This document shows, one piece after another, positions 11,101 through 20,793 of a stretch of 37,644 nt of DNA; the first letter of the stretch is position 1; each line of letters begins with the position of its first letter. This stretch comes from Chlamydomonas sphaeroides (lineage: Eukaryota > Chlorophyta > Chlorophyceae > Chlamydomonadales > Chlamydomonadaceae): positions 2,327 through 39,970 of the forward strand of contig BDDC01000892.1 in assembly GCA_001662425.1 (NCBI GenBank), in the 5' to 3' direction. The notes beneath the pieces are model-generated. The model did no database searches. It saw nothing but the letters and a program-made list of their open reading frames with translations, and was not told the DNA's origin. Position numbers and translations under genes: made by a program.

Positions 11101-12406
11101 GACGGCCCCATTTGCCAGCGGGTTCGGCGGCGGGGCCCCACCAGCCGCCGTCCGCCTCCGCTGCGCGCCGCGGGCCGGTCTGAGCTGCGGAGCAGGTGCG
11201 GGCGCTGCCGAGCAGGCCACACCTGCCGCGTGCCTCAGCGGCCAGGTGCAGGTGGGGCGGCGGCAGCGTGCGGACACTGTGCTGGCAGCACCCCGCCTGC
11301 TGCCAAGGTGCGCCCCTACAAGCCCCCGCCGCCCCCGCAGCAGCTGCTGCAGTAGCAGGTAGCCGCTTAAAGCATGCTGCGTTGCCAAGCTGCATGGCGC
11401 GGCGCTGTCGCTGCCGCCCCCAGCGAAGTCCGACGACGAACGATGGGCAGCGCTGGCGTCCTTGCGCCTCCACGGCGCATGGCCGCCGCGGCAGCAGGGC
11501 GCGTGTCAGGGCCGCACGAGCTAGCTGGCGCCCGCTGCTGTGGAAGGCGCTGTGTTGGCGATGCTGCTACGCTGTGTACTTCATACATTCAGGGTACGTG
11601 GTAGTGGTGGTGTGTTGGGTGGTGGCGGCAGCCCGGGGTGGTGAGCGGCGCAGGGGAGCAAGGCGTGAAGGGCTGCCCAGCACCCACCGTCGAGCAGCAG
11701 CACCGTGCCCATGGACTCCGACTCAAACACGCACACGTCCTGTGGTGCAAGGCAGGTGCGGGGCGAGGCGTTGAAGATGGTGCAGGTTCGATCGGCCTGC
11801 GGCTTGTTGCAGATGTGCGCGCTGGCGGTCGTGGCGGGGCCGGGGCTTGCGGGTGGGCGAGCGGGGGTACAGGCGTTGGCGGTTTTCCGCGAATTGGGTC
11901 GCTTCGTCGACCATCCGATCGCGCTGTGCTGCTTTGTTGAAGACGGGGACGGCGGCAGCGGGCGCGCGGGAGGCGCCGTGACTCGCCTGGTAATCCGATT
12001 TGCCGCGGTACAGGACCTCCTTTATCTTGAGCGACAAGCCCTGCCCCGGCCACATCGTTGACATCTCGGTGTACCATCCAGACGCAATCATCTGGGGGGC
12101 AAGGTCGCGAGGACGACTTCGGTCGGCCAGGCAAAGCCCTGAGCCCTGAGCCCTGAGGAGCGACCGCTCGTCCGCGCTGCCGAGCGCTTGCGCACACGGC
12201 CAGCACTTCAAACGACGAGTGCTGCACTTGTTGCTTGCTTCGTCGGGGCGTAGAAGCCTAACGAAGCTTGCCTCATGAATGGAAGCATTCGCCGGCGCAG
12301 GCGGCGCGCTACAATCGCATGTATTTGCACTTGGAACACTGTCGAATTTGCACCGCACCTGATCAGCGCTGCCCGGCGCAGGCTTGTCGCCATTCTCAGA
12401 CGCCAT
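8195..12406 (-). CDS. Spermidine synthase
   Basis: Nine exons on the minus strand: 12406-11987, 11739-11688, 10467-10391, 10094-9988, 9737-9701, 9501-9355, 8986-8930, 8690-8568, 8416-8195; they join in frame to about 413 residues. The enzyme transfers aminopropyl from decarboxylated S-adenosylmethionine to putrescine in the cytosol. Family motifs appear in order: GWYTEMSTMWPGQ, YRGKSDYQ/DVCVFES, LLLDGVIQVTDRDEFSYQEM, VLVVGGGDGGVLREL (nucleotide-binding loop), EIDK, LHICDGIKYV, DSSDPVGPAEVLFEK/PFFEAL (catalytic Asp region), GGIVCTQAESLWLH, TTTIPTYPSGQ/IGMLVCSK, and HAAFALPVFAKKAL. The first intron has a GC donor (CAG/GCGAGT at 11986-11981). The first ~105 residues are not conserved. They include a stretch (12271-12092, 180 nt) that could itself be an intron with GCAAGC...CCCCAG ends, which would leave about 353 residues, closer to the usual 300-340. 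Start chosen at 12406, the Met of MASENGDK. Spermine synthase is less likely from the DSSDP and YPSG segments. Confidence 0.93.
8871..8926. repeat. 10-bp minisatellite in spermidine synthase intron 7
   Basis: Four perfect copies of TGCACCCGCC (8881-8920) with degenerate flanking copies at 8871 and 8921. The array begins three to four bases inside the intron, right behind the GTACGTG donor of the exon ending at 8930. Confidence 0.9.
9187..9245 (-). repeat. Partial duplicate of an exon 3' edge inside spermidine synthase intron 6
   Basis: Bases 9221-9243 match 9354-9376 at all but one or two positions. The real copy is the end of the exon coding AEVLFEK plus the donor GTGCGC. The duplicate also reads AEVLFEK but is followed by GGTCG, not a good donor. 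Weaker GC-rich similarity continues on the intron side. Confidence 0.75.
10468..11687 (-). other. Large intron 2 of spermidine synthase
   Basis: A 1.2-kb intron, far longer than the others in this gene. It separates the exon coding DVCVFES...LLLD from the exon coding VIQVTDRDEF. It is rich in GCAGC/GCCGC stretches and open in several frames, but no domain, transposase motif or RNA gene was recognised inside. Confidence 0.6.
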
Positions 12407-12938
12407 GGTCCTCGAGCAGCGCGGAGAAGAGAGGGGCCAATATCTAGCAAGCCTACGTGTACAGCAGCTACCAATCCGGCGGGTGAAGTGCATACCAGCT
12501 GGGGACTGGCAACGGGCAACGGCTGACGTCTGCCCATGCAGGGGTTCCCAGACGCCTCGTAGACGTGTACGATGCACAACATGACGCCGCTTAACCAGGT
12601 GTAGCTTGTGGAGGCATCAGATCAGGGCTCCCGCAATGGCGAAGGTCGGGCAAGCAGAAGTGGGGCGCTGCCCAGGCGTCCCAACTGGGCCCCAACTCCC
12701 CGTCGCCCCGAAAGCCAGGGTACGTGCCACATGCCTGCGGGTCGATGATGGCGCAAACTGACTTGCTGCCTGATGAGCAAATTTCCGCACCTTCTTCCCT
12801 AACGCCAACTGAGCTCGCATGTAGGTGCTGCTGGCGGCGACAAAGCTGACTCAAACGTCAAAGACGCATGTAATCACTTTTCTCGACTAAATCGAAAGCA
12901 TGATAACACAACAGTAAGAACACTGGTACCCGCGGCAC
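12407..12938. promoter_or_regulatory. Shared divergent promoter region of spermidine synthase and queuine tRNA-ribosyltransferase
   Basis: The two start codons lie head to head 532 bp apart, so both promoters and 5' UTRs must fit here unless upstream non-coding exons exist. The right part (12860-12925) is AT-richer than its surroundings, containing AATCACTTTTCTCGACTAAA. No TATA box was identified. Confidence 0.5.
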
Positions 12939-15900
12939 ATGCTGGCTCGCCGACTCAGAGTCATGGCGAGCAGCGATGCAGCGAGCCGCGCGCTGCCCAG
13001 CTCAGATAGCCCAGCCCTCAAGTTCCAGGTCAGTCCAGCGCGCAACGAGCTCGCGAGCGGCGACTTGCGCAAACCCCCCGGCACGGCAAACCAATACCAC
13101 CCCCGATGCGCCACCTTACGTGCTCGCCCCGCCTCATTCACCAAACCCCGCCGTCTCATCTCACCTCCCGCGCACACGCACACACCCCTACCCCCCCTCC
13201 GGCCCGAGTGCAGGTCGTGGCGCAGCAGGGCCGCGCGCGGTCCAGCCGCATGACGCTACCGCATTTCACCGCGCACACGCCAATGTTCATGCCCGTTGGC
13301 ACGCAAGGCTAGTGCCGGGGGGGGGAAGCACAGGGGTTCAGCGAGCTCATTCCTGCTCCCCCACGCCGGGGGGCTACGCCGGCCCGCTCTCCCTCCCTCG
13401 CTCCACCCCCCTTCCCACCTCCACCCCACAGGCTCCGTCAAGGGCCTCACCTCCCAGCAGCTGACCGACCTGGACTGCCACGTCATCCTGGGCAACACCT
13501 ACCACCTGGAGAACCGGCCCGGCAGCGGCACCGTGGCGGCGCTTGGAGGCCTGCACAGCTTCATAGACTGGCGCCGGTGGGGCCGGGTTTGGGGGGAAGG
13601 AGCGGGGGAGAGGGGACGGCAGCGGGCAGCACGGGTCCGCCTTGCACAGAGCAGTCGTGGCGGCCGGGCCCGCACCGGCTACCGGGAAGGCAGCGGTGGC
13701 GGTTGCAGCAGATGCCCGGGCCCCCTGCCGTCCTCCGCAGCGCCTGTCCCCACCTCCCCGCCTCCCGGCCTCCCCACCTCCCCGCCTCCCGGCCTCCCCA
13801 CCTCCCTCCTCCATGTCCCCCTTCCTCCCCACCCGCCCCAGCGGCATGCTCACCGACAGCGGCGGCTTCCAGATGGTGTCGCTGCTGCACCTGGCGGAGA
13901 TCACCGAGCAGGTGCGGCGCGTGTTGGGTTTGGGGCGGGAGGCGGGCGGCGCGTTAGGTTGCATGCGGCGCTGAACGAGGGGGCGCAGCGGTCAAGGCCA
14001 CACCGCGAGCACCTGCCCCACACAAGCAGGCAGGCGGGGGTCCGCCCGCACCCAACTGCACCCACCTGCCGGTACCCACCGGCGCAACCGCCAAACCGCC
14101 TCATCCAGTTCAACCCCCCTCACCCCAGGGCGTGACCTTCCAGTCGCCCGTGGACGGCAGCGCCATGCTGCTGACGCCCGAGGAATCGATCGGCATCCAG
14201 AACCGCCTGGGCGCCGACATAATCATGGCCCTGGACGACGTGGTGCCCGCCAGCAGCGCGTGAGCCGGGCTGGTTGCACCATGATGTGACAGGCAATGTG
14301 ATGCAGCATGTACAGCATACCGGTCGCATGTAGAAGTAGTACTGCAATGCGTTTCTTGTTGGCACCTGCCGGTTGGGCGTTGGGGGGGCCAGGAGCCCGC
14401 CAGCAGCGCGGGGGGCGGCGCTGTGTGTTCAACTTGATAGGGCCTGTGTATGCGGTGTGTGGTTCATTGGAACGTTATGGGATCGAGGCAATGTCTACGT
14501 CTAGCCACGTATTGCGTATCAGCATCCTGACGATGCCGGTATGCTGGTGCTGTTGTTGATCGTCACAGCACCTGGCGGGATGCTGTGGTGCGAGACTCAG
14601 CACCCCCAGGGGCCGCCTCTCGGCGCTCGCCGCCGCTTGCTCCGCACCTTGCTCCCTCCCATCCGCCCCCTCTCCCCCCTGCCGTCCCCCTCCTCTGCAG
14701 CGACCCGGCTCGCTTCGAGGAGGCCACGCACCGCACCACGCGATGGATCGACCGCTGCATCGCGGCGCACGGGCGGCCCACGGAGCAGAACCTGTTTGGC
14801 ATCGTGCAGGGCGGCCTGGACCCGCGGCTGAGGGCGCTCAGCATGCAGGTGCGGCAGGGCGGCAGTACATGAGCGGGGGCCAGCTGCACCTGCAGCTCTG
14901 CTTGCAGTCCTGTTTGTCTGGTTTGAAGCGGGTGTTGTGACTCTTAGTTGGGTTTCGTGGGGCATCGGCCGCGAGAGGTGGGCTGTACGCGCCGGCGGCC
15001 GGCGGCGCACAGCGCGCCCCCACACCCCGTGCCGCGGAGGAGCGGAGAAGCAGCCTCGCACCTGGCCTGTCCCACCCTCCAGCCCCGTGGCCCCGAGTGC
15101 AGTCGCGCGGTGTTCGCTGCGGCGGCAGGCGTTACCGCGCCGCTGCGAGCCCCTGCCCAGACCCTTTCTTGTGGGTTTGGGGAGGGGCACCAGATACCCA
15201 ACTGCCCAGCAGGGGCGTACACCCATGCGATGTCGTCACGCTACGAAGCTGCTGCCCGTCCGCTGCTCGTGCTCGACCGCAGGGGCCATGCCGCGCAATG
15301 TACCGCAAGGATAACTTACTGGCCTGCCCCATAAGTCCAATGGGCAGCTCAGTATACACCTATGCGACATCACACCCGGGGCATTTGCGGAGTAGCTGTG
15401 CCGCCCGCAGCGTCGCTGCTGCGGTGCGGCCGTCCGCCGGCCCCACACCCATAACCCCCTCACGCAACCACACACGCAACCACGCACCCACGCCTGTGAC
15501 TCGCACGCGTCTGCATATTCTCCTGACCTTCGTTCCGTCTCGCGCCCTGCAAACCCAGCAGCCCTCAACTCCGCAAGGATAACTTACTGGCCTGCCCCAC
15601 AAGTCCAATGGGCAGCTCAGTATACGCCTATGCGCATCACACCCGGGGCCGGCGCGCCACCATTGCCGCCGGCCGCCCGCAGCGCTGCCGCCCGGCCCGC
15701 GCCGCGGACCGCACACCGCCAACACAACACACAGCACCTTCGGCCTCAAGCCTCGTCTTTGCCCATCGCTGCAAACTGGTGCAGCTACGCCTTTCCCTTA
15801 TACCGCTACATCCCTCACATACCGTCCTCCTGCACCTCGCCTCCCGCACCTCCCCTCCCGCACCTCGCCTCCCGCACCTCGCCTCCTTGCAGCATGCACC

Positions 15901-18773
15901 CCACGACCGCACACGCCCCTCCCGTGTCCGCAGCAACTTGTGGAGCGTGACCTGCCCGGCTACGCCATCGGCGGCCTGGCGGGGGGCGAGTCCAAGGACG
16001 ACTTCTGGCGCGTGGTGGCTCAGTGCACCCACCCCGACAGCGGCCTGCCGCAGGGCAAGCCGCGATACGTCATGGGCATCGGTGCGGCGAGGCTGGCCCG
16101 GGGGCAGATGGCGATGGGATTTCGCAGGCGACAGGGCAACGGGGCGTGGAGGGGCCGGGCAGGGATGGTGCGCCAGGGGCGCGGTCCGGGGCGGGGCTGG
16201 GACGTGTTCCCTCTGCTCGGCAATGTGAGGCCCCAGCTGTGAAGGCAGCGCGGGCCCCTGCACGGCCCTGCCGTCACGTGCGCCCTCCCCCTCACTCCCC
16301 CTCAACCCCCCTCACATTCGCTCCGCTCTCCGCTCCGCGCCCCCCCCCGCCCCAGGCTACCCGCTGGACATCGTGGTGTGCTCCGCGCTGGGGGCCGACA
16401 TGTACGACAGCGTGTACCCCACCCGCACCGCCAGATTCGGGGTGGCACTGGTGCCCGAGGTGGGTGGCGCGCAGGGGGCAGAGGCGGGGGGAAGGGGGCT
16501 TGGGTTGGGCCCCGTGTTGCCGTCCACCCCCCACCACGCGGCGTGCGCCGCGCCCCAGCTTGTAACGCACGCAACCTCCCCTCTGCATACGTTTCCATTA
16601 TTGCAACCGCATTGGCCCTAGCGCTCCTCCTCCCGCACCCCTTCCCCTTCCCCCTCCAGCCATGAGCAACCAAGGCGGCCACCAGGAAACCCCGTGCCGC
16701 CATTTCCTGTCCCCTTAGCCCAGCGGGTCTTGAGCCAGCGCGCTCACCATCCCTACACCGCACGCCCTTCCTCCTTTCCCCCTCCCCTCCCGCCAGGGCG
16801 TGCTCAAGCTCAAGAACGCCGTCTACGCCCGCGACTTCCGGCCGCTGGACCCCGGCTGCGCCTGCGCGGTGTGCCGCTCCTACAGCCGCGCCTACCTGCA
16901 CAACACCGTGGCGCGCGGCATCCCCTCGGCCGCCATCCTGGTAACCTACCACAACATCGCCTACACGCAGGCAGGCGGGGACAGCACAGGGCGGTGCCGG
17001 TGCTGCAGCAGGGCGCAGCAGGGCGCGCGCCTTGTGCGTGTCTGTCGATGCTGTCAGCACCCCGGGGCGGCCCCTGAAGCAGTGGGGCCGTAGGCGCCGT
17101 GCGGCGTTCCCGGCAGCGCGGGCAGACCAGCCTGCCGGCGCACGCGGCGCCCAGCCCGGGCCCCTCTCCGGCACCCGCAACCGCGCCCGCGCTGCACAGC
17201 CCAGCAACAGAAGATACGGGCGGGTGGGGGGCGCACGCCTCCCTGGCGGTGCGCCGCAGCGCCCGCGTCCTGGCGCCCCGCTTCCCCCCATGCTGTCCGT
17301 CCCCTCGGCTCGCCCGGCCCCGCCCTGTCCTCCCCACGCGCAGGCGCTGACCAAGGTCATGCGGGCGGCCATCGAGGTGCGCAGCCAACGAGCGCCCGCA
17401 GCAGCGCCGCTGGGGAGGCAGCGCAGTGCAGTGCAGGGCAGGGCAGGGCAGTGCAGTGCAGTGCAGGGGCCACGACACGGCGCGGCATGTCTATTGGGGC
17501 TTGGGGCCACATCGCCCCGCCCCTGCCCACCCGGCTGCCCGGCCCGGGCTCCGCCACCCTCGCAGGAGCAGCGCTTCCCCGACTGGGTGCGCGACTACCT
17601 CAAACACATGTTCCCCAAGGTGAGCGCCGGCCTGCTACAAGCGCTGTACCGGTAGACCCGCAGGGTGAGGGGCGGCGCGTGGCTGCTTTGGGCGGCCCTA
17701 GAACAAGCCTGCGGTGCCTGCAAGCCTGGTCGTGTGGCGTGGCGTGGCACGCCGCCACGGTGGTTGCGTGCCGGCCCGCGCCGAGCACACACCGCAGCGC
17801 ACTGGAGCCGCGAGCTGCGGTGTAGCCGTGGTGGCGAGGTGGGCGGTTGCCGGGCGGTGCTGGGGCCCCGCTCGGGCGCACAGCCAGCAGCTGCGGCGAG
17901 GTGGTCCGCAGTGGGGCGCAGCGGGCAGCGGGGCCGGTACCTCGCGCCCACAGGCCGCGGCGCTCTCCGGCCCTTGGCTTGCAGCTGTCCGTCGCCCGCG
18001 CCACGTCGGCGAAACCCGTCCGCAGCCTCCGCAGCCCCTTGCCCGAGCGCGTTGTCTCCCCTCCCCAACCGGTTAGTACGCATTGCCCTCGGCACGGTAC
18101 GTCTGTAACCTTGGCGCCAACCCCACCCCCGCCCCGGCCCTGCCGGGGCACCCGCAGGGCGACGTGCCGGGCTGGGTGCGCGACGCGATGGAGGTAAGGG
18201 CGCGGCCTCGGCCGCCCGAGGTTGCGACGACAGCGGCCTGCACGTCGGTGGCCTTTCTGGTTGCCGGCACACGTGCTACAGGCCCCGGACCCAACGCGCG
18301 AGCGCGAGCGCGAGGGCCCTGACCCTGGCCGGGGGCGGCACAGCATGCCGGCTCAGCCACGCATTGTCGCGGCGCGGGCCCGGATCCCATTGCGATGGTT
18401 CCGATCTCTGCGTCCAGGCGCTTCCTTCGCGTTGTCCTTCTACTGCTGTTGCGTGTTCCTTATCCGTCTGTAACTCCTCTCCCCACCACCGCGCAACCCG
18501 CAGGTCGCGGGCATCAGCCTGGAGGGAGTTGCGGGGCCGGTGCCGGAGCCGGGCGCGGCCGCGGCCGCGGCAGCCGAGGGCGCCGAGGGCGGGGACGCAG
18601 GCGAGGAGGGCGGCGGCGGGCGCAGGCGCAGGGGGCGGCGACAAGGGCCGGCCAAGGGCGGCGAGGGCGCGCCGGCGGGGGCCGCGGCGCAGGGGCGGCG
18701 GGGGGGCAGGGGGCGTGAGGAGGCGCAGGGCGGCGCCGCCCCGGCGGCAGAGGAGGGCACGGGCGCATCGTGA
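12939..18773 (+). CDS. QTRT1: Queuine tRNA-ribosyltransferase catalytic subunit (tRNA-guanine transglycosylase)
   Basis: Thirteen exons join in frame to 498 residues: 12939-13028, 13214-13307, 13432-13576, 13842-13911, 14129-14259, 14701-14848, 15934-16081, 16356-16459, 16797-16970, 17344-17376, 17566-17619, 18158-18193, 18504-18773. The enzyme swaps guanine 34 for queuine in GUN-anticodon tRNAs. Motifs: MPVGTQGSVKGL, ILGNTYHL, LTDSGGFQ (D115), IIMALDDVV (D169), NLFGIVQGG, YAIGGLAGGES, ADMYDSVYPTRTARFG (nucleophile D293), then zinc ligands C331-x-C333-x2-C336 and H362, the exact bacterial spacing. TARFG and HNIAYTQAL are of the eukaryotic QTRT1 type; these catalytic residues separate it from the QTRT2 partner. 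Introns 2 and 9 have GC donors (13308, 16971). Met 12963 is an alternative start; the longer start adds LARRLR, perhaps organellar targeting. The last exon adds a 90-residue Ala/Gly/Arg-rich tail, absent from typical family members. No queuine synthesis gene is nearby, as expected for a salvager. Confidence 0.95.
13751..13809. repeat. 24-bp minisatellite in QTRT1 intron 3
   Basis: Two full copies and a partial third of a 24-bp pyrimidine-rich unit starting CACCTCCCCGCCTCCC at 13751, 13775 and 13799. It lies in the polypyrimidine side of the intron, 33 bp ahead of the next exon. Confidence 0.85.
15303..15450 (+). repeat. Dispersed hairpin repeat, copy 1 (QTRT1 intron 6)
   Basis: Starts CCGCAAGGATAACTTACTGG and matches copy 2 almost perfectly for the first 80 bases (one change in the loop, one in TATACACC/TATACGCC), then diverges through a GC-rich part. 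A more decayed relative may precede it (15190-15236: CCCAACTGCCCAGC...GTACACCCATGCGATGTCGTCAC). Confidence 0.85.
15557..15717 (+). repeat. Dispersed hairpin repeat, copy 2 (QTRT1 intron 6)
   Basis: About 161 bp, direct repeat of copy 1 and near-identical inverted repeat of 37484-37644. Bases 15585-15597 (TACTGGCCTGCCC) can pair with 15610-15622 (GGGCAGCTCAGTA) at 11 of 13 positions around a 12-base loop. No coding capacity or tRNA-type A/B boxes were seen. Confidence 0.9.
15833..15888. repeat. 14-bp pyrimidine-rich tandem repeat in QTRT1 intron 6
   Basis: About four imperfect copies of CACCTCGCCTCCCG, on the acceptor side of the longest QTRT1 intron, about 45 bp before exon 7. Confidence 0.7.
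17417..17470. repeat. GCAGT/GCAGG pentamer run in QTRT1 intron 10
   Basis: Alternating GCAGT and GCAGG pentamers fill about 50 bp of the intron between the 33-nt exon 10 and exon 11. Confidence 0.75.
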
Positions 18774-19143
18774 GCCCCGGGCGCGGTGAGGCTGTGGTTG
18801 CGGTGTGGCTGTGGCTGCGCCGGTGCGGCACTGCATGAGGGCAGGCAGAGGGGCGCTGCCAGGGGCTTGGTGCGGCTGGGGTGGCGCTCAGGGCCCCGCA
18901 GCGCGGCCTTGGTGGGGCAGGCTGGGGCAGGGCAGGAGACCTGTCGGGGCGATACCGTGCTGCCTTCGCGTGCTTTTGCTTTCTTTGGCAGACCCCCGGG
19001 GGGCCAGGCAGAGCTAGACTCGCTCCCTGGCCGCCCTGAAAAGGGCCGCTGCGGAGGTTGCTTGCTTGGTGGGGGCCGGCAGGCAGGCAGGCAGGCGCGG
19101 TCAGGCAGCTCGTCGTGCTGCCGCCGTTGACCCGCCGGTCGTG

Positions 19144-19148
19144 TGTAA
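19144..19148 (+). other. TGTAA poly(A) signal candidate, QTRT1
   Basis: TGTAA inside GTGTGTAACATAG, about 370 nt past the QTRT1 stop. It is the first TGTAA I see after the stop. Two more lie inside introns 11 and 12 (near 18109 and 18469). Confidence 0.55.
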
Positions 19149-19208
19149 CATAGCAATCGCTATGAAGTCGCTACTGGAGCGCGTCAACTGCCCACTGCTC
19201 TGGGCAAT

Positions 19209-19338
19209 GCGTCAGGGGGTGACGACAAGCAGTGGTAGCCGGGAGGCGACTTCGATTGTATAGGACGCACTGCGGGAGGCGTAACATCCCCTCGCCGCCG
19301 GACAAGCGCAAAACGCCCCCGCCGACTGACCGAGACGG
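19209..19338 (+). repeat. Diverged direct repeat, copy 1
   Basis: Starts GCGTCAGGGGGTGACG and aligns to 20142-20270 over about 130 bp with a few small indels (GCCGGGAGGCGA, CGTAAC, TCCCCTC, CAAAACGCCCCCGCCGAC are shared blocks). Most differences are A/G or C/T. A further short match downstream (CTACGTGGCAC near 19520 and CTACATGTGGCAC near 20560) suggests a longer parent unit. Confidence 0.8.
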
Positions 19339-20141
19339 CAGGCCCGCAGGCGTGTGCTGGCGGGCACCGGGGAGCCGAGCTTCGGCGAGGGTCTGCCGGC
19401 TGGTGGTAATTGCCGCGCCGGTTGTGTGCAACCACCACGGGATCTCTACGAACCGCAAGGGCCCCTGTCGCCCTGCGTCGTCAGCCAATGCCAGGAGGCC
19501 TGCAGGGCAGTGCAGCCTCCTACGTGGCACAGCGAGGAGCCGAGGACCCCAACGGCCCATGACGGCCCTGTGCCGGGGTCAGGGCACGGGGCCCCAGCCG
19601 ATGGCCCCAGCCCCACTGCTCCTCCTCAAGTCGTGACTGACGCTCGACAAGGCGGACTGGCGCGGGCTCGAGTAGTTACGGCGCAGAGGCAAGTCAGTGC
19701 GACCAGGAGGGTGCGACGTCGCCTAACGTCGCCCTTGGCGCGCCCAGGGCTGTGCCATCATGTGTACAGGTGGCTGCGTGTGCAGTGCAGCGACTCGAGC
19801 CATGCTGCTGGCGCCCGTGAAGGGCCATGTGAGTGCTTGCAAAGCACAGGTGGCAGCGCATGCTTGGAACACCTGTCGTTCGCTCTACTAGATGAGGGGA
19901 GGCTGGGGGGCGCGCGACAGCCCAGATGAAGCAGGGTTAAGCACGCACCCGAAACGCAATCGAGGCGCCCCCGCGCTAGCCGCGGAGGCCAACTGAGGTG
20001 CACGGAACTCCGCATCTGGACTACGCCGATGGCACTGGTATGCGGAGTGTGAAGTTGGGGGTTCGGCATTACCAGAATTGGAACTCGGTTGCCGTTTCCA
20101 CTGCACTGGCACCGCATCAACTATCCATTGCCCTGATCAGT

Positions 20142-20270
20142 GCGTCAGGGGGTGACGGCGAGCGGTGGTGGCCGGGAGGCGAATTCGGTTGCACAGAACG
20201 CACTTCGGGAGACGTAACGTCCCCTCACCGCCAAATTATGGCAAAACGCCCCCGCCGACGACGCGACACG
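20142..20270 (+). repeat. Diverged direct repeat, copy 2
   Basis: Second copy of the 19209-19338 repeat, same orientation, 930 bp away, ending about 520 bp before the kinase start codon. Origin as a solo LTR, a non-autonomous element or a local duplication cannot be decided here. Confidence 0.8.
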
Positions 20271-20793
20271 GTTCTAATCGTGCAGTTTTACGCTACGGAC
20301 GCTCGGCTGCGACGTTCGGACGGGCAGCCCAAAATGTCTGACCCCTTATGGCACAGAATCCGATGGGGGCCAGTGGCCGACACTACGACCTCACTCAGCG
20401 GGCAAGCCGCTGTCGACCAACCTGGGAACGACAGCGCAGGAGGTCAAGGCAGTAAGTGGGACGAGACTGGGACGAGACTAGTGACGTGGGATGGAGTCCA
20501 TGCTCCGCTAACGCTGCCGGCTCGCCGTCACTCAAGGGTAGCAGCGTGTGAGCCGCCCTACATGTGGCACTAAGAGGCAGGGGCGTAGACGCGTCGGTCG
20601 CGGGCCATATCTTCCTCAAGTCTCTCGTCCCACGTATCAGATACTGCTGGGGACTGACCCCGTTTCCGACTGCTTACGCCCACGCTACTTACACAAAGGA
20701 TACACAACACTACGCTGCAACTACGTAACATCTCGCAGACGTACCCAACACCTTAAGCCGAACGCCTCTTGTCTTGATGCCGCTGTCCGCATT

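Larger units (their letters stand above)
18774..20793. other. Intergenic region with direct repeats between QTRT1 and the kinase gene
   Basis: About 2 kb: the 3' UTR of QTRT1, a (GGCA)n run near 19077-19097, then two diverged direct repeats and the upstream region of the kinase gene. ORFs of up to about 190 codons occur but show no family motif. Confidence 0.5.

Noticed and set aside
10774..11388. Possible gene inside the 1.2-kb spermidine synthase intron
   Set aside because: Ala/Arg-rich ORFs occur on both strands with no recognisable motif or start context.
15557..15717. tRNA-derived SINE for the dispersed repeat
   Set aside because: No A-box/B-box pair, and no poly(A) or simple-repeat tail at the copy ends.
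16302..17510. 402-codon minus-strand ORF across QTRT1
   Set aside because: Antisense to QTRT1 exons 8-10, which have clear family motifs on the plus strand.
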